From positions 7,330 to 71,329 of the forward strand of contig CAVGED010000128.1 in NCBI GenBank assembly GCA_963628035.1: a stretch of 64,000 nt of DNA. Direction: 5' to 3'. Position 1 is the first letter of the stretch; each line of letters starts with the position of its first letter. Origin of the DNA: 14-2 sp963628035 (GTDB lineage Bacteria > Bacillota > Clostridia > Lachnospirales > Lachnospiraceae). A program made the translations under genes and the position numbers. Positions 35,101 through 41,344 of this stretch are shown here, piece after piece. The notes beneath the pieces were generated by a model, which saw only the letters and a list, made by a program, of their open reading frames with translations, searched no databases and was not told where the DNA came from.

Positions 35101-37588
35101 CTCCCCAGAGATTACGCTAAGACCCCATCAGGTCAACGCCATCGCCCATATCCTTTACGGCGGCAATACGCTCCTTGCCCACAAGGTAGGGGCAGGCAAG
35201 ACCTTTGAGATGGTAGCCGCCGCACAGGAAAGCAAGCGGTTAGGCTTGTGCCAGAAATCCATGTTTGTCGTACCCAACCACCTTGTGGGGCAATGGGCTT
35301 CCGAGTACCTGCGGCTCTATCCGAGTGCCAATATTCTCGTTACCACCAAGCAGGATTTTGAAACCGCCAACCGAAAAAAGTTTTGCGGCAGGATTGCCAC
35401 GGGCGATTACGACGCAGTTATTATCGGACATTCGCAGTTTGAAAAAATCCAGATGAGCGTGGAACGGCAACGAGAACAGCTCCAACGGCAGCTTGACGAT
35501 ATAGAGATGGGCATTGACGAGGTGCAGAAATCCCACGGCGAGCAGTTCACGGTCAAGCAGCTTATGAAAACGAGGAAAGGCATTGAAGCCAAGCTCAAAA
35601 AATTAAACGATACCAAGCGGAAGGATACGGTCATCGACTTTGAGCAGTTGGGCGTTGACAGGCTTTTCATTGACGAGAGCCATTTTTACAAAAATCTGTA
35701 CCTTTACACGAAGATGCGGAATGTGGGCGGCATCGCCCAGACCGAAGCCCAGAAGTCAAGCGACCTCTTTATGAAATGCCGCTATCTGGACGAAATCACG
35801 GGCAGCCGTGGCACGATTTTTGCCACAGGTACGCCTATCAGTAACTCGATGGTAGAAATGTACTCCGTGCAGAGATATTTGCAGTACGACACCCTCGCAA
35901 GAAATGGCTTGCAGCATTTTGACAGTTGGGCGTCCACCTTTGGCGAAACGGTCACAGCGTTGGAACTCGCACCCGAAGGCACGAATTACCGAGCCAAGAC
36001 GAGGTTTGCCAAGTTCCACAACCTGCCAGAGCTGATGCAGATGTTCCGTGAGGTGGCGGATATTCAGACCGCCGATATGCTAAAGCTCCCCGTGCCGAAG
36101 GTCAACTACCACAACATCAAGACCAAGCCGAGCGAAATCCAGAGCGAAATGGTGGCTTCCCTTGCGAAACGGGCGGAGAAAATACGGGCAAGGCTTGTCG
36201 AGCCGCAAATCGACAATATGCTCAAAGTGACCAACGACGGGCGGAAACTTGCCCTTGACCAGAGGATGATAGACCCGATGCTGCCAGACGACCCGAACAG
36301 TAAAGTCAACGCCTGCATTGATAATGTGTACCGTATCTGGGAGGAACACGCCGATACAAAAGCAGCACAGCTCATTTTCTGCGACCTCTCCACCCCGAAA
36401 AATGACGGCACGTTCAATGTCTACGACGATATACGGGAGAAGCTCATCGCCCGTGGCGTTCCCGCCGAGCAGGTGCGGTTTATCCACGAAGCGAACACGG
36501 ACGCACAGAAAAAGGAGCTTTTCGCAAAGGTCAGAAGCGGCGAGGTGCGTGTGTTACTCGGCTCTACCCAGAAAATGGGGGCAGGCACGAATGTGCAGGA
36601 CAGGCTCATTGCCATCCATAACCTCGATTGCCCGTGGCGACCTTCGGATTTGGAGCAGCGTCAGGGCAGGATTGAACGACAGGGAAATATGTTCCCAGAG
36701 GTGGAGGTTTACCGCTATGTGACGGAGCAGACCTTTGACGCATACCTCTATCAGCTTGTGGAAAGCAAGCAGAAATTTATCTCGCAGATAATGACGAGCA
36801 AAAGCCCCGTGCGTTCCGCCGAGGATGTGGACGAGGTGGCTCTTTCCTTTGCGGAAGTCAAAATGCTTGCCACAGGCGATGAACGGTTTAAGGAAAAAAT
36901 GGACTTGGATATGCAGGTGTCGAAGCTGAAAGTATTGAAGCAGAGCTATCTTTCCGAGCATTACGACCTTGAGGATAAGATACTAAAATACTTTCCCCAG
37001 ACCATTCAGAAATACGAGGAACTCATCGCAGGCTATGAAAGCGACGCCGCCCTTGTCGAGCAGCACAAGATACAGGGAGAGGAAAAGTTCTGCCCCATGA
37101 CTATAAAGGGCGTGACCTATAAGGAGAAATCGGACGCAGGCGAAATGCTTTTGGCGGTCTGCAAGGAAAATCCCCTTGCAAATCCCGTGGAAATCGGCAG
37201 CTACCGTGGCTTTCGGATGGAGGTTTATTATGATACCCTGAACACCCATTACTGTCTTAATCTCTGCGGAGCAGCAAAGCACAAGGTAGAGTTAGGAACT
37301 GACGCTCTGGGAAACCTGACCCGAATAGAGAACGAGCTTGCGAAGCTCCCCGCCAGACTGGAAGCCGCCAAGACCCGAAAGGCGGAAACCTTAGAGCAGC
37401 TTGCCAACGCAAAGACCGAGGTATTAAAGCCCTTTGCCTTTGAGGATGAGCTGAAAGAAAAGACGGAACGGCTGAACGCCCTCAACATCGAGCTTAATCT
37501 GGACGAGAAAGACACTTCCGTTTTGGATACCGAGCCAGAGCAAACCGAGGAACAGCCCGAAAGAAAATGTGCCAGCCGTGAGCGATAA
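29132..37588 (+). CDS. Giant N6-adenine methylase and SNF2-type helicase fusion
   Basis: 2818-residue ICE protein. Residues 1-270 are an ArdC/LPD-like N-terminal region. Residues 280-397 are a low-complexity linker whose DNA encodes tnpV in another frame. Residues about 430-1280 hold several mobile-element accessory domains. The methylase follows, with PSCGTGNFFG near 1348 and the NVPFGEF catalytic motif near 1410. The helicase has Walker A VGAGKTFEM near 2018, FIDESHFYKN near 2178, and QGRIERQGN near 2510, then a coiled-coil tail. Such fusions are typical of gut ICEs. Protection of incoming DNA from restriction, or a replication role, is suspected but not proven. AAGGAGG precedes the ATG. 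Confidence 0.88.
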   Translation: MAAKYQLITELYQRTSKTVTRNPQAWQNFLSSACRNYKCRFDEQLLIYAQRPDAVAVAKLETWNKQFKRWVNKDSKGIAVFDTKGRRNTLKYYFDVSDTHEGYYGSRPVPIWQMSGRYEQAVIERLSDRFGEVGNGGLADVLMETARNAVEDNLQDYTAQLRGYVKDSFLEELDDYNIEVIYKRLATNSVAYMLMSRCGIDTAEYFDREDFADITNFNTPQTLNAIGIATSDIAEMALREISLSIRNVQMAEKNQNRTFAQQSRNRYDVGREQPERSEYNERNHLHQTGGLPYSRPHITDRARTSAWQVRYDAQGLSGEAQTSDLPEPVDNGRAEQLPAPDGAGGVAEVGAFDEAALRTAGRDGGIEGESPDAVAGAYEQHPQSGGGSHPQRTDLQLTPQESEPQAKDDWQAEGVPSVQLEPEPAEGSVANENEVTANLPTVEEQIEMIAEAEDEKSSAFAVSQEDIDSVLLKGSSFQNGKYRIYRQFQKNEDSKSNIAFLKNEYGTGGGTHDYPDGTRGGEWHDAKGIGIEKQGSYTNPDLRLSWSKVEKRLRELIKNDRYLNAKEKEHYADFLESIEASQYEIDTQRKIARQRFIESKRELPPADKRDTLSLRLSDFIRDLDGYEKSLLSEVGRTDFADMTAEQMEIQLADPAAVQQLVDFLKSVQGKTADVYSRSNAWRFSQELMELHPIRYLFHEDDVVYIGADKYEISAFDENAVSLRNVEFPLFGKELSRADFEEKLKENPANDHLKVIVTDTAKSEIPSEKQADGITLSIGFSEHPAFYDRELNDRYTDLSFALGNRLLGVLDEKQHRERENEDNHVGWYHKTDFTIQAVIGGEEHTYEGRFDIGDGEGDLIAHIKNYYDYCLSPSCPYIAEWKRQGEDYYNEQMESLRFGRDVFVPFLTQHTELTPEDETLLAEIMSFENEWFVPVKEAEKSVADREIDILYAVLSQMKMDDIGLSYADNEIVARDDENEWRGMEFYHFLIDEAMSFDENGELSGMVMDAEVFADFKQLAEEKGVPIVSAPAVPRYTVEQTSDAFADPFIIRDNTVPEGQDGQYYDVGGVYQTFETEEEAQENADTLNSAEHITELFAAKDAEREAAKQENADLIGRKITIDNRSYFIESVNEIGGDVSLRDITFQNNVGFPINRVEKIGYIRRLLKQQAEKKLPPEEKTDAPTELITETVAEYPAVENGLPYDIVIQTIWTGEPEQKQEKEIPALSADRRNYRITDNSLGIGGAKEKFRNNMAAVNLLHELQLENRLATPEEQETLSKYVGWGGLSMAFDENNAAWANEFTELYASLSPEEYRAAKESTLTAFYTPPVVIKAMYEALDRLGFTQGNILEPSCGTGNFFGLLPESMAGSKLHGVEIDPLTGAIAKQLYQKANIAVEGFEDTKLPDSHFDVVLGNVPFGEFKVDDSRYNAQKFLIHDYFFAKALDKVRTGGVVMFVTSKGTMDKASPEVRKYIAQRAELLGAVRLPDNTFRANAGTEVTSDILILQKRDRIVDVEPDWIYLDTDENGVTMNSYFVEHPKMVLGRMVNETTRFGKLEAACKADKDRPLSELLSEAMQRIDGEIPDYEAEIDEISDEQDNSIPADPNVRNFSYTLVDGQVYFRENDRMTPATLSMTAANRVKGLLEIRDCVRKLIDYQTNDCPDELIRTEQETLNRLYDAFTAKYGLINNRGNYLAFAADESYFLLCSLEVLDDEGNFKRKADMFSKRTIKPHREITSVETASEALALSIGEKARVDLPYMAQLTGKPQEEIAEELRGVIFRVPNSEPAKYVTADEYLSGDVREKLKIAEIAAKSDPALSLNVEALKQVIPKDLSAAEISVRLGTTWIPETDIQQFVMELLTPSSHAAGRLRVRYTSYNGDWFIENKSSDFGNVKAESTYGTKRASAYRIIEDTLNLKDTRIFDYIYEDGNKKAVFNQKETMAAQAKQEVIKQAFQDWIWKDPERRNRLVRYYNDTFNSKRPREYDGQHITFGGISPEITLRPHQVNAIAHILYGGNTLLAHKVGAGKTFEMVAAAQESKRLGLCQKSMFVVPNHLVGQWASEYLRLYPSANILVTTKQDFETANRKKFCGRIATGDYDAVIIGHSQFEKIQMSVERQREQLQRQLDDIEMGIDEVQKSHGEQFTVKQLMKTRKGIEAKLKKLNDTKRKDTVIDFEQLGVDRLFIDESHFYKNLYLYTKMRNVGGIAQTEAQKSSDLFMKCRYLDEITGSRGTIFATGTPISNSMVEMYSVQRYLQYDTLARNGLQHFDSWASTFGETVTALELAPEGTNYRAKTRFAKFHNLPELMQMFREVADIQTADMLKLPVPKVNYHNIKTKPSEIQSEMVASLAKRAEKIRARLVEPQIDNMLKVTNDGRKLALDQRMIDPMLPDDPNSKVNACIDNVYRIWEEHADTKAAQLIFCDLSTPKNDGTFNVYDDIREKLIARGVPAEQVRFIHEANTDAQKKELFAKVRSGEVRVLLGSTQKMGAGTNVQDRLIAIHNLDCPWRPSDLEQRQGRIERQGNMFPEVEVYRYVTEQTFDAYLYQLVESKQKFISQIMTSKSPVRSAEDVDEVALSFAEVKMLATGDERFKEKMDLDMQVSKLKVLKQSYLSEHYDLEDKILKYFPQTIQKYEELIAGYESDAALVEQHKIQGEEKFCPMTIKGVTYKEKSDAGEMLLAVCKENPLANPVEIGSYRGFRMEVYYDTLNTHYCLNLCGAAKHKVELGTDALGNLTRIENELAKLPARLEAAKTRKAETLEQLANAKTEVLKPFAFEDELKEKTERLNALNIELNLDEKDTSVLDTEPEQTEEQPERKCASRER
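29970..30323 (+). CDS. tnpV: TnpV family protein, nested in another frame
   Basis: 117-residue protein matching the transposon-encoded TnpV family: MSEITYTKQGDYLIPDLTLP at the start and WLGLMNNIRSQAEEVIL with RELIYN at the end. It lies wholly inside the giant methylase-helicase gene but in a different forward frame, with its own ribosome site GAAAGGAG upstream of the ATG. The full-length, family-like sequence indicates that this frame is really used. Its role in ICEs is unknown. Confidence 0.72.
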   Translation: MSEITYTKQGDYLIPDLTLPTEPELPLGRYAMMHRDYLEKHKRVTYLNLLTTGGLNSYLHQTEQAALQRLELLTKQLSEQQGVTEELKEKAPMQWLGLMNNIRSQAEEVILRELIYN

Positions 37589-37603
37589 TCTGCGTTTGCA
37601 CAT

Positions 37604-37632
37604 TTGTATTGCTGAAAAGTGGGCAGTATAAT
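37604..37632 (+). promoter_or_regulatory. Promoter after the giant gene
   Basis: -35 TTGTAT, 17-base spacer, perfect -10 TATAAT, 35 bases before the GTG start of the next gene. Confidence 0.65.
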
Positions 37633-37667
37633 AGGTGTAGATTTAGAGAATGTCGGAGGTGATAGCG

Positions 37668-37997
37668 GTGTCTGATGCATTCAGATTTGAAACCTTTGTA
37701 GATGTCCACAGCAATATCTTCAACGAATATTTAAGCTCTGTCATCGCAAAGTTAGGTAAGGAAAACGAGGAATACCAAGCGTTGCAGGATACGATTGAGA
37801 GCCTGTATAAGAAATATCCCGCCGTCTTAGGCGTGTGCGACAGCGAGCAGGCGGCAGAGCTGACGAAGGAAGAATGTGCGGCTCTTATCCAAGTGATGGA
37901 GCTGAAAAACCAACTTGTAGATATGGAATTGCAGTCGGTTTACCTGCGTGGCTGCTATGACGGCGTAGGCTATCTGAAAAAAGCGGGAGTTTTATAA
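37668..37997 (+). CDS. Conserved ICE hypothetical protein
   Basis: 109-residue helical protein (VDVHSNIFNEYLSSVIAKL, LTKEECAALIQVMELKNQL) of unknown function, seen in this position in related elements. I take the GTG start with GGAGGT seven bases upstream; an ATG six codons earlier overlaps that site. It has its own promoter and is followed by a hairpin terminator. Confidence 0.6.
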   Translation: MSDAFRFETFVDVHSNIFNEYLSSVIAKLGKENEEYQALQDTIESLYKKYPAVLGVCDSEQAAELTKEECAALIQVMELKNQLVDMELQSVYLRGCYDGVGYLKKAGVL

Positions 37998-38014
37998 CGG
38001 ACTGACCGAAGAAA

Positions 38015-38049
38015 ACGGCGGCGTTGGCGTGAAGCTGATGCCGTCTTTT
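38015..38049 (+). terminator. Terminator before the AT-rich cargo gene
   Basis: ACGGC ... GCCGT stem around a 20-base loop, followed by CTTTTA. The T run is also the start of the left cargo repeat. Confidence 0.5.
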
Positions 38050-38064
38050 ACATAGCCGCAGAGG
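38046..38064 (+). repeat. Direct repeat, left side of AT-rich cargo
   Basis: TTTTACATAGCCG then CAGAGG. The matching copy is at 38978-38995 (TTTTACATAGCCG then AGAGG); the two bracket the 282-residue orphan gene. Confidence 0.7.
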
Positions 38065-38121
38065 TAGAAAAATTCATAAAAATGTGATACGATTTTATTC
38101 GCAGAAAGAGGTGGTAGAATA

Positions 38122-38970
38122 ATGTATATAGACACGCACACAAAAGAAACAATGGAAATTTCTATCTGTTCTTATCTTGGCGTTACTTTTAAAGATTTAT
38201 TTGACCTATTTGAATTTGCAGGCAATGAAGCTCAACAAGACCAATTCGTTGATGGTGGTAAATTGAATGATGTGTTCAACTCTTTTATAGAAACTCATAT
38301 ACCAAGCCAAGAATTGGATGAAGTTTTATTCTTTCATTTAAGCAGACGATTAAATACTTCTAATGATTGTAATGCAGGGAATAATCTTTTTGAACTGTTA
38401 TCAAGAGAAAATGCTATAACACATTTTTTGAAAGAACACGATGTGGAATTTTCTGTCTGCGATAAATATTTGAAGTTGATATATAAAGGAAGCGAAGTAT
38501 CACTTGAAGATACTAACCAAGAATATATTCCATATTTGAGGTGGCGTTTAGGGCATAACACAAATAGAATTGATTTTTGTTTTAATGGTTTTTTGCTTAA
38601 AGATTTGTTATACCGAAATAATTATGCCAGAGAATTATATGATGTGCCAGAATTTATAGGAATTTTAGCTGATTTCTTAAAGTGTAGAAGTATAGGAACA
38701 GATTTTTTTGAAAATAGCACATACTATTGTTTCGAGTATTGTGTTCCCTTAGAGAAAATCGTGTTTGATGATGATGAAAAATTGAACAGTAAGGAAAAAC
38801 AGGTATATTTACTTAATCGAATTTTGAACAGACTATATGAGTATTATACATTAGACATTGAATATATATTTGACCATGAAAATCCCGTAATTAGGTTAGC
38901 GGATAGTGATACAATGGATGAGAAATATTTTGTTGCGAAAGAAAAAATAAGTTGGGATATGCTTAAATAA
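38122..38970 (+). CDS. AT-rich orphan cargo gene
   Basis: 282-residue soluble protein with no family I recognise. No transmembrane segment or signal peptide; rich in Asp, Asn, Phe and Tyr. Its codon use is strongly AT-biased, quite unlike the GC-richer genes on both sides. GAGGTGG lies nine bases before the ATG. Flanking direct repeats and the break in composition indicate recent acquisition by the ICE. Cargo genes of this kind are often defence or immunity factors, but nothing in the sequence proves that here. Confidence 0.7.
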   Translation: MYIDTHTKETMEISICSYLGVTFKDLFDLFEFAGNEAQQDQFVDGGKLNDVFNSFIETHIPSQELDEVLFFHLSRRLNTSNDCNAGNNLFELLSRENAITHFLKEHDVEFSVCDKYLKLIYKGSEVSLEDTNQEYIPYLRWRLGHNTNRIDFCFNGFLLKDLLYRNNYARELYDVPEFIGILADFLKCRSIGTDFFENSTYYCFEYCVPLEKIVFDDDEKLNSKEKQVYLLNRILNRLYEYYTLDIEYIFDHENPVIRLADSDTMDEKYFVAKEKISWDMLK

Positions 38971-38977
38971 TGATTGT

Positions 38978-38995
38978 TTTTACATAGCCGAGAGG
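38978..38995 (+). repeat. Direct repeat, right side of AT-rich cargo
   Basis: TTTTACATAGCCGAGAGG, second copy of the sequence at 38046. Here it forms part of the left arm of a terminator hairpin, so this copy is probably the original backbone sequence. Confidence 0.7.
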
Positions 38996-39030
38996 TTTTC
39001 TTAACGGAAAATCCCTCGGCTTATTTTATT
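38987..39030 (+). terminator. Terminator after the AT-rich cargo gene
   Basis: GCCGAGAGGTTTTC pairs with GAAAATCCCTCGGC, 6-base loop, then TTATTTTATTTT. Confidence 0.75.
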
Positions 39031-39047
39031 TTCAAGGAGGTGCATGA

Positions 39048-39395
39048 TTGAACTATCAGGAGTACAGACAATCCCTTAACCGAAAGCTGACTGAAAAAGT
39101 ACAGCGGGAGCTTTCCGTTTTTCGGGAGGAAATGCAGGGCAAGCCGCCGCAGGAAATTTACGATGCGGCGTATCAAATCGCCTTAAAGAGCGATATTGCC
39201 GAGTGCTTCTCCGATGCAGATTATTCCCCGCAGGCGGCAAAAGCCCTGATGAAATCCCCCAATCTGTTGCAGGAAATCTATGAGGAATGGCTTGGGCGGG
39301 ATTATTCCCACATGGAGGATTTACGCCAGACCATAACGGATTTTAAGGACTATATGGTTAAGACGGAGAAAATACTGTCTGGGAAAGAAAGGTGA
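39048..39395 (+). CDS. DUF3848-like protein
   Basis: 115-residue protein resembling the DUF3848 family of ICE proteins (QGKPPQEIYDAAYQIALKSDI, SPQAAKALMKSPNLLQEIYEEW). Function unknown. The start is TTG with AAGGAGG seven bases upstream; no ATG is available before the conserved region. It is followed after seven bases by the Toprim protein. Confidence 0.65.
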   Translation: MNYQEYRQSLNRKLTEKVQRELSVFREEMQGKPPQEIYDAAYQIALKSDIAECFSDADYSPQAAKALMKSPNLLQEIYEEWLGRDYSHMEDLRQTITDFKDYMVKTEKILSGKER

Positions 39396-39402
39396 CTGCC
39401 CA

Positions 39403-40386
39403 TTGAGAAGAAACCGACCCTATGTGCAGCTTGCCCCAGAGGTCATCGAGCAGGCACGGCAGATGGACTTGCTTTCTTACCTGCAACGGTATGAGCCGAG
39501 CAACCTGAAGCGTGTGGCGGGCAATGTCTATTGTACGAGGGAACACGACAGCTTAAAGATTTCCAACGGCAAATGGTACTGGTGGTCAAGAGGTATCGGC
39601 GGCGTTTCCGCCCTCGATTATCTCATCAAGGTCAGGGAGTACGGTTTTGTGGAAGCTGTCGAAGCCCTCACAGGCATTACGGCGGAGTGGAAACCGCCGC
39701 CCCCTGCGACAAAGAAAGATGAGCCGAAGGTGCTGCTTCTGCCAGAGAAAAATCCAAACGCAGACCGAGTGACAGATTACCTGTTCGGGCGTGGCATTGA
39801 TTTTTCGCTCATTCAGGAGTGCATTGCGGAGGGCATTATCTTTGAGAGCAGGAAGTACCACAACGCTGTTTTTGTCGGCAAGGACGCAAATGGTGTGCCA
39901 AAGTATGCGGCGTTACGGAGTACGCTCGGCAGCTCCTTTAAGGGCGACGCATCGGGCAGCGACAAGCGGTATTCGTTCCGACTTCTGGCAAGAGAGCCGA
40001 CAGACAAGGTGCATTTATTTGAAGCCGCCATTGATTTATTGTCCTATGCCACCTACCTCAAATGCGAGGGAAAGGATTACCGTGCGGAAAACCTGCTCTC
40101 CCTGTCGGGCGTGTATCAGCCCAAAAAGGAGATTTCCGAGAGCAAAATCCCCGTTGCCCTCTCCACCTACCTGCGGGAAAATCCGCAAATCAAGACCATT
40201 ATCCTGCATTTGGACAATGACAAGACAGGCAGGCTATGTACTGCCGCCTTAACCGAATTACTGAAAAAGGATTATAAAATCGTTGACAACCCGCCGCCCG
40301 CAGGCAAGGATGTCAACGATTTTTTAATGTCCTATCTGGGGCTTGCAAGGCAAAAGCCCGCCCGTGAAAGGAGTGATGCCCGTTGA
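39403..40386 (+). CDS. DUF3991 and Toprim domain protein
   Basis: 327-residue primase-like protein. The N-terminal part has a degenerate zinc-finger-like region (NVYCTREHDSLKI, WYWWSRGIGGVSALDYLI), then DUF3991 (about 110-200) and a Toprim fold (about 210-300) with LFEAAIDLLS and the acidic LHLDNDKTGR. It probably acts in ICE DNA replication or second-strand priming during transfer. The start is TTG. It overlaps a 32-codon frame and leads into the relaxosome genes. Confidence 0.8.
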   Translation: MRRNRPYVQLAPEVIEQARQMDLLSYLQRYEPSNLKRVAGNVYCTREHDSLKISNGKWYWWSRGIGGVSALDYLIKVREYGFVEAVEALTGITAEWKPPPPATKKDEPKVLLLPEKNPNADRVTDYLFGRGIDFSLIQECIAEGIIFESRKYHNAVFVGKDANGVPKYAALRSTLGSSFKGDASGSDKRYSFRLLAREPTDKVHLFEAAIDLLSYATYLKCEGKDYRAENLLSLSGVYQPKKEISESKIPVALSTYLRENPQIKTIILHLDNDKTGRLCTAALTELLKKDYKIVDNPPPAGKDVNDFLMSYLGLARQKPARERSDAR

Positions 40387-40474
40387 TTGTATAGCAGATT
40401 TTCTGAAGAAACGCAGTGAAAGCAACCCTAAATTTAAGAATGAAAGCGAGGATTTAACCATTGAAAAAGTATGA
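40376..40474 (+). CDS. Possible 32-residue peptide
   Basis: Short frame, MPVDCIADFLKKRSESNPKF at the start and ending in EDLTIEKV, overlapping the Toprim gene by 11 bases and the following gene by 14. AAAGGAG is very close to the ATG. The tight overlaps on both sides favour a real coupled gene, but length and ribosome-site spacing leave doubt. Confidence 0.4.
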   Translation: MPVDCIADFLKKRSESNPKFKNESEDLTIEKV

Positions 40475-40766
40475 TGTAACGCTCACAGGACACTATGAAA
40501 AGACCATTTCCGTCTATGCCGACAGCCCAAAGCAGGCGGCGGAGAAGGTCAAAATCATTCTCTTTGATACCGACCTTATCGAGTTTTCCGATGAGGATTT
40601 TGTCTGCGGCGAAGCCGATATTGCGGAAGCAGACGAGCATGATGAGGACGGCTGTAAAGAAACGGAGGGCGAGGACGAGTGTCTGGAGCATGAGGATTGT
40701 TCGGACTGTCTGTACTTCTGCCCCGTGCGTGGAGAATGTATGTATGAGGACGAGTGCGGAGAGTAA
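40461..40766 (+). CDS. DpnD/PcfM-like small protein with Cys-rich acidic tail
   Basis: 101-residue protein. Residues 1-50 resemble the DpnD/PcfM family (YDVTLTGHYEKTISVYADS, IEFSDEDFVCGEADI). The C-terminal half is acidic with six to eight Cys (CLEHEDCSDCLYFCPVRGEC), possibly a metal site. Start is TTG with GAGG upstream. It is the last gene before the candidate oriT. Function unknown. Confidence 0.6.
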   Translation: MKKYDVTLTGHYEKTISVYADSPKQAAEKVKIILFDTDLIEFSDEDFVCGEADIAEADEHDEDGCKETEGEDECLEHEDCSDCLYFCPVRGECMYEDECGE

Positions 40767-40782
40767 TGTCTTACCAAGCACT

Positions 40783-40850
40783 GAATTTGGTTATCCATCT
40801 CCCGATGGACGCCCAAATTCGCTTGTTAGGGGAAATCCCCTAATACCCCA
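40783..40850 (+). other. Candidate oriT
   Basis: Non-coding segment just ahead of the mobC/relaxase genes with two nested inverted repeats, GAATTTGG/CCAAATTC (40783/40813) enclosing CCATC/GATGG (40795/40804), followed by TTAGGGG-AAAT-CCCCTAA (40826-40843) and ACCCC. Location and structure fit an origin of transfer; the nick position is not proven. Confidence 0.5.
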
Positions 40851-40899
40851 TAAAAGAATATCCGCCCAAGTGTGGCGGTCAAGAAAGGAGTCTTAAAGA

Positions 40900-41052
40900 A
40901 TGAGTGAGTTTTTATTTTTCCTCATCGGCACAATGCTCGGCAGCGTCATCGGCGTTGTCTTTATGTGCCTGCTTCAGATTAACAGGCTCTCCGAAAGGAG
41001 GGAGGACTGCGATGCGAAAAAGAAATGTGCAGATACTTTTCCGTCTGAATGA
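40900..41052 (+). CDS. DUF3789-like small membrane protein
   Basis: 50-residue protein: one transmembrane helix (FLFFLIGTMLGSVIGVVFMCL) followed by QINRLSERREDCD, matching the small DUF3789 proteins found before relaxase genes in Tn916/Tn1549-type ICEs. AAAGGAG is upstream. Its last 41 bases overlap mobC in another frame. Probable role at the membrane next to the transfer machinery, unproven. Confidence 0.7.
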   Translation: MSEFLFFLIGTMLGSVIGVVFMCLLQINRLSERREDCDAKKKCADTFPSE

Positions 41053-41344
41053 CGAGGAAGCCGCCTACCTCTATGGGCTTGTGGCAAAGTCAGGGCGGTC
41101 TAAGGAAGCGTTGCTTCGCTCCATGCTGATGGGCTATCGGCTCTGCGAGAAGCCAGACCCAGAGTTCTACCAGATAATGCGGGAGCTGTCGGCTATCGGA
41201 AACCGCATCAACCAGCTTGCGGCGAAAGCCAATGCCCTTGACTTCGTGGATGCACCCATGCTCCGTGAGGAAGCCAAGCGGTGGCGTGACTTCCGTCTGG
41301 AGGTCAGCAAAGCCTACCTGCTCCCCAGAAAGCAGACGGGATAA
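41012..41344 (+). CDS. mobC: MobC-like relaxosome accessory protein
   Basis: 110-residue DNA-binding protein. The N-terminal ribbon-helix-helix pattern (NVQILFRLNDEEAAYLYGLV, SGRSKEALLRSML) and the C-terminal LSAIGNRINQLAAKANA are typical of MobC. It helps load the relaxase at oriT and bends or melts DNA. AAGGAGG upstream. Its stop overlaps the relaxase ATG, so translation is coupled. Confidence 0.85.
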   Translation: MRKRNVQILFRLNDEEAAYLYGLVAKSGRSKEALLRSMLMGYRLCEKPDPEFYQIMRELSAIGNRINQLAAKANALDFVDAPMLREEAKRWRDFRLEVSKAYLLPRKQTG

